Source of the DNA: Candidatus Eiseniibacteriota bacterium
GTDB taxonomy: Bacteria; Eisenbacteria; RBG-16-71-46; CAIMUX01; VGJL01
Length of the DNA: 11,065 nucleotides
Assembly: GCA_014729455.1 (NCBI GenBank)
Contig: WJJW01000463.1
Location: 1 to 11,065 of the forward strand
Direction: 5' to 3'
Made by a program: the position numbers and the translations under genes. Positions 1 to 6,377 of the stretch are shown one piece after another; within the stretch, counting starts at the first letter, position 1; every line of letters starts with the position of its first letter. Under the pieces are notes generated by a model. The model worked only from the letters and a program-made list of their open reading frames with translations, made no database searches and was not told where the DNA came from.

Positions 1-671
1 ATCCCCTTCCCCTGCACGATCTGGAACGGGATCTTGCGCATCCGATCCGAGGGCTGCCGCAGCTTGTGGATGAACAGGTACTTGTTCGACTCGAGGTTCT
101 CGACCTCGTCCTGCAGCTCGAACAGGCCGTGGCAGATCTCCGAGAAGACCCGGTAGAGCGAGGGGTGTCCCTGCGTCGCACCGCGGTCGTTGAGGAAGAG
201 CGTCGTCCAGCCCCACTCCTCCAGCGTCTCGACGAGGTAGCGCAGGTCGTAGCGGAGCCGTCCCTCCTCGGTCGACCCGGCGAACAGCGGATGGATCGGA
301 TCGAAGACCATCCGGCGGATCGGCTTCTCCGCGCGGAGCTCCCCCAGCCGCTCGAGAAACGGCTTCCAGCCGTACCGCATGATCCGACCCGTGACGTCCT
401 GGTCGTACTCCAGAAGGATCAGATCGCCGCGCTCGAGCGCCGGGGCCGGTTCCAGGCCGAGACTCTCCGCCTGGGCGATCAGGTCGCCCGGCCGGTCGAG
501 CGTCAGAAAGACGGCCGGTTCACCCGACTCGGCCCCGCGGAGCGCATACTGGAGACCCAGCAGGCTCTTGCCGGATCCCCCCTCCCCGAAGACGAGGTAC
601 GCCTTCCCTCCGAGGAACCCCCCGATGTGGTCGTCGAGCAACGGAATCCGCGTGGCGATCGATTCGTTCAT
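1..671 (-). CDS. KaiC-like RecA-fold ATPase (partial, C-terminus beyond left edge)
   Basis: The first 223 residues of a protein are visible, read from an ATG at 671 preceded by a strong GAGGGGGAG Shine-Dalgarno. Residues 29-36 (GEGGSGKS) form a Walker A P-loop. The strand ending in D124 (RRMVFDP) fits Walker B. The segment near residue 210, HKLR...MRKIPFQIVQGKG, matches the strand pair that closes a KaiC/RAD55-type domain. The family comprises ATP-binding RecA-fold proteins, often paired with signalling partners. Most KaiC domains have an acidic EE pair after the second strand; here the equivalent stretch reads LTLDRPGDL, so ATPase catalysis may be altered. It is divergent from ispH. Whether there is a second RecA domain or an appended sensor cannot be seen. 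This could equally be called a RadA/Sms-like or gas-vesicle GvpD-like ATPase; the general class is secure but the specific role is unknown. Confidence 0.85.
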   Translation of the reverse strand, partial: MNESIATRIPLLDDHIGGFLGGKAYLVFGEGGSGKSLLGLQYALRGAESGEPAVFLTLDRPGDLIAQAESLGLEPAPALERGDLILLEYDQDVTGRIMRYGWKPFLERLGELRAEKPIRRMVFDPIHPLFAGSTEEGRLRYDLRYLVETLEEWGWTTLFLNDRGATQGHPSLYRVFSEICHGLFELQDEVENLESNKYLFIHKLRQPSDRMRKIPFQIVQGKG

Positions 672-811
672 GTCTCCCCCTCGGCATCGCGGCGGCTCCG
701 GCCGCGCCTCCCTATTGCTATCGGCCGGACCTCGACCCGGCTCCACTCCGGCGAGACCCGGAACCGCCGCTCGGCCAAGGCGTTGAAGCCGTCGAAGCCG
801 GCGCCGTCCCG

Positions 812-836
812 ATCCCCCCTGACGGGGGCGGGGGAT
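812..836. repeat. Inverted repeat just upstream of the ispH -10 box
   Basis: ATCCCCC at 812-818 pairs with GGGGGAT at 830-836 across an 11-base loop. It lies where the -35 region and spacer of the proposed ispH promoter would be, so it might be a protein-binding site. GC-rich DNA produces such stems by chance, so support is weak. Confidence 0.35.
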
Positions 837-849
837 TCTCCGGTACAAT
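819..849 (+). promoter_or_regulatory. Candidate sigma-70-type promoter for ispH
   Basis: TACAAT at 844-849 matches the -10 consensus at five of six positions, unusual in such GC-rich DNA. It sits 29 bases before the ispH ATG, leaving a short leader. The best -35 candidate is CTGACG at 819-824 (four of six), but the 19-base spacing is longer than ideal. The -10 assignment is fairly plausible and the -35 is weak. Confidence 0.45.
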
Positions 850-878
850 CAGGGAGACCGGTCGCCGAAGGGAGACGA

Positions 879-2105
879 ATGAGCGAATCTCGTTACGTGA
901 GAAAGGGTTTCGGCAACACCGCCGAGATCCGCCCGCTCCTCGAGGGGGACTACCGCAGCCGCGTCGTCGAATGGCTCGTCGATCACGACCGCCGCCTCGA
1001 GGCCGACGGCGTGACGATCCGTCTCGCCCGGGAGTTCGGTTTCTGCTACGGCGTGGATCGCGCCGTCGAGTACGCCTACGAGACCCGCAAGCGGTTCCCC
1101 GACCGCCGGATCTTCATCACCGGCGAGATCATCCACAACCCGCGGGTCAACCGCCGGCTGGAGGAGATGCGGATCCATCGCCTGCCGGAGGGGGCGGGAC
1201 CGGAGGAGCGGCTGCGCGGGCTGACCCCCGAGGACGTCGTCCTGATCCCGGCGTTCGGGATCGAGCGGGACGCGCTCGACCGGCTCAAGAACCTCGGCGC
1301 GACCCTGGTCGACACGACCTGCGGGTCGGTCCTCAACGTCTGGAAGAGCGTCGGCCGGTACGCGCGGGACGGCTACACCGCGGTCGTCCACGGCAAGCAC
1401 GCTCACGAGGAGACGCGGGCGACCTGCTCGCAGGTGCGCGAGCGGGGCGGGGCGTATCTGGTGGTCCGGGACCTCGAGCAGGCCGAACGGGTCGGCGCGA
1501 TGATCGAGGGACGACTCGACGCCGAGGAGTTCCTCCGCGAGTTTGCTCCGGTCAGCTCGCCCGGCTTCGATCCCGACCGCGACCTCCGCGCGGTCGGTCT
1601 GGCCAACCAGACCACGATGCTCTCCTCCGAGTCGCTCGAGATCGCCGATCGGCTGCGCCGCAGCATGATCCGCCGCTACGGCGAGGAACGGCTCGCCGAG
1701 CACTTCCGCAGCTTCGATACGATCTGCAGTGCGACGCAGGACCGGCAGGATGCGGTCCACGAGATGCTCGAGGAGCGGCTCGACCTCCTCGTCGTGATCG
1801 GCGGGTACAACAGCAGCAACACGGGCCATCTTCTCGAGATCGGAAGCCGGTCGACGCGCTCCTACCACATCGCCGGGGCGAACGATCTCCTGTCCCGCCG
1901 GTGGCTCCGTCACAAGCCGATCGGGGATCCCGATCCCGTGGTGACCGCCGACTGGCTCGCCGAGGGACCGGCCGTGATCGGCGTCACCGCCGGCGCCTCG
2001 ACCCCCAACAGCGAGGTCGGCCGGACGATCCTCCGCCTGCTCGAGCTTCGCGGGGTTCCCGAGGCGACCCTGGCGGAGCGGTTCGGAGCCACCGAGAGGA
2101 TCTGA
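879..2105 (+). CDS. ispH: 4-hydroxy-3-methylbut-2-enyl diphosphate reductase (IspH), long cyanobacterial/plastid-like class
   Basis: IspH is the cytosolic iron-sulfur enzyme that makes IPP and DMAPP from HMBPP in the last step of the MEP isoprenoid pathway. All three [4Fe-4S] ligands are present: C56 (FGFCYGV), C148 (DTTCGS) and C283 (DTICSAT). Substrate-binding residues follow the E. coli pattern: H86 (IIHN), H176 and E178 (HEE), QTT at 244-246, NSSN at 311-314 and GVTAGAS at 368-374. Where E. coli has H74 (SAHG), this protein has F126 (PAFG), as I recall for cyanobacterial and plant enzymes. The length (408 residues against about 316 in E. coli) and the N-terminal YVRKGFGN segment also fit that class. 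The ATG at 879 is chosen because it follows AAGGGAG and begins this conserved N-terminus; the reading frame is open much further upstream but without recognisable sequence. It overlaps the next gene by one base. Confidence 0.97.
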   Translation: MSESRYVRKGFGNTAEIRPLLEGDYRSRVVEWLVDHDRRLEADGVTIRLAREFGFCYGVDRAVEYAYETRKRFPDRRIFITGEIIHNPRVNRRLEEMRIHRLPEGAGPEERLRGLTPEDVVLIPAFGIERDALDRLKNLGATLVDTTCGSVLNVWKSVGRYARDGYTAVVHGKHAHEETRATCSQVRERGGAYLVVRDLEQAERVGAMIEGRLDAEEFLREFAPVSSPGFDPDRDLRAVGLANQTTMLSSESLEIADRLRRSMIRRYGEERLAEHFRSFDTICSATQDRQDAVHEMLEERLDLLVVIGGYNSSNTGHLLEIGSRSTRSYHIAGANDLLSRRWLRHKPIGDPDPVVTADWLAEGPAVIGVTAGASTPNSEVGRTILRLLELRGVPEATLAERFGATERI

Positions 2106-4030
2106 TGGCCGCCGTCCGGGTCGCCGCCCTGCTGCTCCTCCTCGCCGGGACGGCGGGGGCGCAGCCTCGCCCGCCGGACGATCCGGTCTCCCTGATGGGC
2201 AAGCGCGGGCAGTCGCGCGCGCTCCCGGCCGCGATGGACCGGGGGTTCGACTGCCTCGACCTCCACCTCTCGCTGGATCTCGATTTCGAGCGGGAGACGA
2301 TTTACGGTCGGGCGACGCACCGCTTCCGGGCGACCGCGCCGCTCGACTCGCTGCGGCTGGATCTGACCGACTCGCTCGAGGTCCTGCGCTGCTGGGCGGG
2401 GACGGCCGCCGCCGGATACGCGCACCGCGACCGGATCCTCACGGTCTCCCTCGAACCCGCGCTCGAACCCGGGGAGGAGGTCGCGGTCACAATCGAGTAC
2501 GCCGGGCATCCTCCGGAGGAAGGGCTGCTCGGCTTCTCCTTCGAGCGCCGCGACGGGATCCCCGCGGCGTACACGCTCAGCGAGCCGTACGGATCCTCGA
2601 GCTGGTGGCCGTGCAAGGACCGGCCGGACGACAAGATGACCGCGACGATCGAGCTGGAGGTCCCGGCATCCCTCTACGCCGGCTCCAACGGCGTTCTCGT
2701 CTCCGACCGGATCGAGGATGGCCGGCGCACGATGACCTGGCGCGAGTCGTTCCCGATCGCCCCTTACCTCGTCAGCGTGGCGGCGACGAACTACGCGGTC
2801 GGAACCGACGTCTACGTCGGAGCCACCGGAGAGCCGCTCCCTCTGCTGTACCTCGCCTACCCGGAGCACTTCGACCTGGCGCTCGGCTCGTGGGGACGGA
2901 CCGGCGCGATGATCGGCGCCTTCGAGGAGCGGTTCGGCCCGTACCCGTTCCCCGGCGAGAAGTACGGAATGGCCGAGTTCTCCTGGGGAGGGGCGATGGA
3001 GCACCAGACGCTGACCTCCTACGGCGAGTATGCGATCGACGGCACCGACCACAACGACTGGCTCGTCGCCCACGAGCTGGCGCACCAGTGGTGGGGCGAC
3101 CTCGTCACGCCGGCCTCCTTCGACCACATCTGGCTCAACGAGGGGTTCGCCCGCTTCTCGGAGGCGATCTGGTTCGAGTCGCAGCTCGGGTTCGAGGCGG
3201 GCTACCGCGCGTGGATCCACGGGATGCGGCGGGAGAGCTTCCCGGGGCCGATCGTGCCGCCCGAATTCCTGTTCAACACCACCGTCTACCTGAAGGGGGC
3301 CTGGGTGCTGCACATGCTCCGGGGCGTCCTGGGCGACGAGGGGTTCTTCGACGGGCTGAACCTCTACGCGGACCGGCACGCTTACGGAAACGCGGACACC
3401 GAGGATCTCTGCGCCGCCTTCGAGGAGGCGACCGGCCGCCCGCTCGGGTGGTTCTTCGACCAGTGGATCTACCGTCCCGGACGCCCCGCCTACGCCTACG
3501 AGTACGAGGTCACCGGTCCCCCGGAGGATCTGCTCCTCGTGCTCACGATTTCGCAGGTCCAGGACGGGCTTCCCTATCGGATGCCTCTCGAGCTGGAGAT
3601 CCGCGACGCGCTGGGAACGAGCCTGCACGTTCTGGAAGACTCGCTCCGGGAGCAGACCTTCGAGATCCCGATCCGCCTGCCGTCGATCGAGCTGGAGCTG
3701 GACCCGAACGACTGGGTGCTCCACGGCGGCGCCGGGCAGGTCTCGGTCGATCCCGTGGGGCCGGAAACCGCGCGGGCTCTCGGGCAGCCGCATCCCTCCC
3801 CCGGATCCCCACCGTTCCGGATCCCGACCGGGCCGCACCTGATCGGCGAGGAGATCGAGATCCTCGATCCGACGGGACGACGGGTGCGGACGCTGCACGC
3901 CCCGGCCGGACCGGTGGTCGTCTGGGACGGACGCGACGAGGCGGGACGGCCCGCCGCTTCGGGCGTCTACCTGGTCCGCCGCGCCGGCGACAGATCGGCC
4001 GGCGCGCGGAAGCTCTGGCTCGTGCGGTAG
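2105..4030 (+). CDS. Secreted M1-family zinc aminopeptidase with C-terminal FlgD/T9SS-like domain
   Basis: The predicted protein has 641 residues. It starts with a signal peptide (hydrophobic core at residues 6-14, likely cleavage after the AGA at 17-19), so it should act outside the cytoplasm. An M1 beta-sandwich domain runs to about residue 215. The catalytic domain holds the exopeptidase motif GGAMEH (295-300), the zinc site HELAH (323-327) with E346 in NEGFA exactly 18 residues further on, and the catalytic tyrosine candidate Y395 (VYLKG). Family members remove N-terminal residues from peptides. There is no long PepN-type helical C-terminus. The last 80 or so residues instead form a small beta domain (PTGRR at about 590, WDGRDE at 607-612, then ASGVYLVR) like the FlgD-Ig/T9SS sorting domains used for export or surface anchoring. 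The ATG overlaps the ispH stop (TGATG) and GAGAGG precedes it, implying translational coupling. Substrate is unknown. Confidence 0.95.
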   Translation: MAAVRVAALLLLLAGTAGAQPRPPDDPVSLMGKRGQSRALPAAMDRGFDCLDLHLSLDLDFERETIYGRATHRFRATAPLDSLRLDLTDSLEVLRCWAGTAAAGYAHRDRILTVSLEPALEPGEEVAVTIEYAGHPPEEGLLGFSFERRDGIPAAYTLSEPYGSSSWWPCKDRPDDKMTATIELEVPASLYAGSNGVLVSDRIEDGRRTMTWRESFPIAPYLVSVAATNYAVGTDVYVGATGEPLPLLYLAYPEHFDLALGSWGRTGAMIGAFEERFGPYPFPGEKYGMAEFSWGGAMEHQTLTSYGEYAIDGTDHNDWLVAHELAHQWWGDLVTPASFDHIWLNEGFARFSEAIWFESQLGFEAGYRAWIHGMRRESFPGPIVPPEFLFNTTVYLKGAWVLHMLRGVLGDEGFFDGLNLYADRHAYGNADTEDLCAAFEEATGRPLGWFFDQWIYRPGRPAYAYEYEVTGPPEDLLLVLTISQVQDGLPYRMPLELEIRDALGTSLHVLEDSLREQTFEIPIRLPSIELELDPNDWVLHGGAGQVSVDPVGPETARALGQPHPSPGSPPFRIPTGPHLIGEEIEILDPTGRRVRTLHAPAGPVVVWDGRDEAGRPAASGVYLVRRAGDRSAGARKLWLVR

Positions 4031-5106
4031 GGCGGCAGCCACCACCGGCGGAACCCCCGCGTCGCGGTCCGCCCCGCCCGTTGTCCGATGGGGATCTGGA
4101 TCACTCCGAGAAGCAGCGCCGCGCTCGCCAATGGCAGATGGAAGGTGAGCAGCCGCCAGCCGGCCGCTGCGACCCCGAGGATCCCGCCGGGCACGAAGGC
4201 GCCGAAGACGATGCAGAAGCTGATCTCGGCCCCCCCGCTGGCGCCCGGCGTCGGCACGAACGACATCAGCGTGTAGACGATCCACTGCAGGGCGATGACC
4301 TGCGGCGGATCGAGGTGCACGCCGAGGCTGCGGAAGATCATCGTCGTGACCGAGTAGCGGGCGGACCATTGCAGGACGGTGAGCGTCATCGTCAGCGCGA
4401 ACCGTCCCTTCCCCCCGCGGAGGATCATCCGGAAGACGGCGGCCGCGTCGCGCATCGTCGCGCGCACCGCCGTGACCGCCCGGCGCGCGAACCGCGCCAC
4501 CCGCGCCGAGCGGAGGACGAGCCCCGCACCGACGACCGAGACCGCCACCAGCGCGACCGCGCCCCAGCCGAACCGGGACGGCAGATCCCATCCCGACGGC
4601 CCGGGCAGAAGTCGGGTCATCCACCAGGAGGCGCTGATCGTCAGCGAGATCGGAACCGCGAACAGGATGAAGCAGGTGTCCTCGATCGAGGCGAGGAGCG
4701 TCAGGGAGACGGCCTCCCCGGCGCCGAAGCCGCGGCGGCCGAGGAGCCCCGCCTTGATCGGCGCCCCCCCGATCAAGGTCGGGCTCAGCGCGGCGCCGAC
4801 CTCCGAGGAGAGGACCACTCGCAGCGCATCGCGGAAGCGCAGGCGGTTGCCCAGAAAGCCGGTCCAGATCATCAGCCGGAGCGAGTTGGTCACCCAGGGC
4901 AGGAACGCGAAGAGGAAGGCGGGAATCAGGTAGAGGGGCTGGCAGGAGCGGATCGCCTCGATCCCCGCCGCGTCGAGCATCGAGAACGCCGCGGCCGCGC
5001 CGAGCAGCAGACCGATCGGGAGAACCCAGCGGAGCCGCGCCGCCAGGGTCCCCAGAGACGGAAGGGGGATCGAGCCGTTCGGCTCCACGCGGGGAGGAGC
5101 GCTCAC
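3967..5106 (-). CDS. LPG_synthase_TM / UPF0104 family membrane protein (putative flippase-like)
   Basis: This is a 379-residue polytopic inner-membrane protein starting at a GTG that overlaps the upstream glycosyltransferase stop by four bases (GTGA); GGGAAGGGCG just upstream supplies the ribosome site. About eight hydrophobic segments can be seen, at roughly 27-46, 57-80, 98-122, 132-160, 181-199, 236-258, 268-285 and 300-340. Family signatures are the SPTLIGGAPIKAGLL stretch (108-122) and PTPGASGGAE (285-294), as in the transmembrane region of MprF and in AglD/YbhN-type proteins. MprF's membrane half flips aminoacylated lipids, and relatives often sit beside glycosyltransferases, so a role in moving or assembling a glycolipid is reasonable but inferred. 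No soluble aminoacyl-transfer domain is attached, so it is not a full MprF. The arginine-rich tail (about 343-379) is encoded opposite the end of the peptidase gene. Confidence 0.9.
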   Translation of the reverse strand: MSAPPRVEPNGSIPLPSLGTLAARLRWVLPIGLLLGAAAAFSMLDAAGIEAIRSCQPLYLIPAFLFAFLPWVTNSLRLMIWTGFLGNRLRFRDALRVVLSSEVGAALSPTLIGGAPIKAGLLGRRGFGAGEAVSLTLLASIEDTCFILFAVPISLTISASWWMTRLLPGPSGWDLPSRFGWGAVALVAVSVVGAGLVLRSARVARFARRAVTAVRATMRDAAAVFRMILRGGKGRFALTMTLTVLQWSARYSVTTMIFRSLGVHLDPPQVIALQWIVYTLMSFVPTPGASGGAEISFCIVFGAFVPGGILGVAAAGWRLLTFHLPLASAALLLGVIQIPIGQRAGRTATRGFRRWWLPPYRTSQSFRAPADLSPARRTR

Positions 5107-6377
5107 CGCCCTTCCCGGGCGAAATGGACCGGAACGGGCCGACTTCGCGCCGCCAGCCTCCCCCAGGTGCGGATCGGGCCGGGACGGCGGCGGTGCGCCT
5201 GGACCGCTCCGGCGGTTCCGAGCTTGGCGCGCGTGATCGTCTCGTAGAGATCGAACATCCGGTGGAACGTCGCCGCCCAGGAATACTCCCTTTCGACCGT
5301 CTCGCGGGCCGCCGCGGATCGCTTCGCCAGGCCGTTGGCGATCACCCGCTCGATGTTGGCCGCCATCGCGGAGGAGTCGTCGACCGGTCCGAGGATCCCG
5401 TTCTCCGGGGTGACCCTCTCGAGCAACGCTCCGGCCGCGACCCCGACGACCGGCAGACCCGCGGCCTGCGCTTCGAGGACCGAGAGGCCGAAGGTCTCCG
5501 AAGGACCGGCGGTGACGTAGAGGTCCGCCGACGCCAGCAGGCCGCTCAGCTCCTCGCGGCTTCGGGTATAGCTGCGCACGACGACCCGCGGGTTCCGCTC
5601 CGCGACCTCCTCCAGCCGGTCGCGCAACGGGCCGTCGCCGACGAGCAGCAGGGTCGCGCCGAGCGAGGCGGAGAGCTTCTCGAACGACTCGACGAGCAGT
5701 CCGACCCGCTTCTCGAGGTCGAACCGTCCCGCGTAGACGAGCAGGCGCCCCCCCTCCGCCACCCCGAGGGAGCGGCGCAGCTCTTCCGACCGTCGCGACG
5801 GATGGAAGGTCTCCATGTCCACACCGAGGTTCAGATAGAAGACCGGGGCGATCCCGAGCGTGCGGAGCTTCTTCCAGACCGCGAGGGACGGCACGACCGT
5901 CGCGTCGAAGGACCGGTAGATCCCGCGCATCCACCGGCTCGCCAGTTCACCCGCGAGGTCTCCGGCCCGGCGACCCAGCACGCGGCCGGTGAACGGCCGG
6001 ACATAGGCGTCGGGCACGTCGGTGTGGTAGAAGCCGACGACCCCGCACCGGTGGTTCCGCAGATGCCGGCGTGCCGCTCCCGGCAGGAAGTACGGGCTCC
6101 CCAGCTCGATCACCTGCGGCCGCTCGCGCGCCAGGATCGCCGCGATCTTGTCCTGCCGCACCATCATGCGATAGGGCGCGCAGAACGGAACCGGCGGCGC
6201 GGCCACCTCGTAGACCGCCGTGCGGCCGTTCCGGCGGACCCGATCGGACTTTCCGGGAACGATCAGGACGTGCTCCCAGTCGGTTCGCTTCTTCAGGTAG
6301 CCGATCTTCGCGTCGAGGTAGGTCCGGATGCCGCCGCTGCTGGCCGTATGAGCCTGGACGATGTCGCAGATCCTCAT
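5103..6377 (-). CDS. GT4-family glycosyltransferase (GT-B fold)
   Basis: The product is a 424-residue retaining glycosyltransferase of the MgtA/PimB/SqdX-like type, expected at the cytoplasmic face of the membrane. The N-terminal acceptor half starts with the GGIRTYL loop (15-21) and includes FYHTDVP (116-122), a signature of this group. The C-terminal nucleotide-sugar half shows YAGRFDLEKR (215-224), LVGDGP (245-250) and the EX7E motif in SETFGLSVLE, with E294 and E302. The ATG at 6377 overlaps the previous stop as ATGA and has an ideal AGGAGGT Shine-Dalgarno six bases upstream, inside the preceding gene. As the middle gene of the operon it probably adds a sugar after, or together with, the PHP-linked enzyme. 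A lipid acceptor is suggested by family and neighbours. Donor and acceptor cannot be read from sequence. The C-terminal 40 residues are basic and proline/arginine rich. Confidence 0.93.
   Translation of the reverse strand: MRICDIVQAHTASSGGIRTYLDAKIGYLKKRTDWEHVLIVPGKSDRVRRNGRTAVYEVAAPPVPFCAPYRMMVRQDKIAAILARERPQVIELGSPYFLPGAARRHLRNHRCGVVGFYHTDVPDAYVRPFTGRVLGRRAGDLAGELASRWMRGIYRSFDATVVPSLAVWKKLRTLGIAPVFYLNLGVDMETFHPSRRSEELRRSLGVAEGGRLLVYAGRFDLEKRVGLLVESFEKLSASLGATLLLVGDGPLRDRLEEVAERNPRVVVRSYTRSREELSGLLASADLYVTAGPSETFGLSVLEAQAAGLPVVGVAAGALLERVTPENGILGPVDDSSAMAANIERVIANGLAKRSAAARETVEREYSWAATFHRMFDLYETITRAKLGTAGAVQAHRRRPGPIRTWGRLAARSRPVPVHFAREGR

Noticed and set aside
812..836. Rho-independent terminator upstream of ispH
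   Set aside because: The stem is not followed by a T-tract on either strand, and both flanking genes point away from it.
66..878. In-frame extension upstream of ispH as part of a longer protein
   Set aside because: It is antisense to the KaiC-like gene, shows no conserved sequence, and the ATG at 879 has its own ribosome site and promoter.
2605..5247. 880-codon plus-strand open frame
   Set aside because: It is a shifted frame of the peptidase gene followed by the antisense of the membrane-protein gene; low-complexity Arg-rich translation and no domain.
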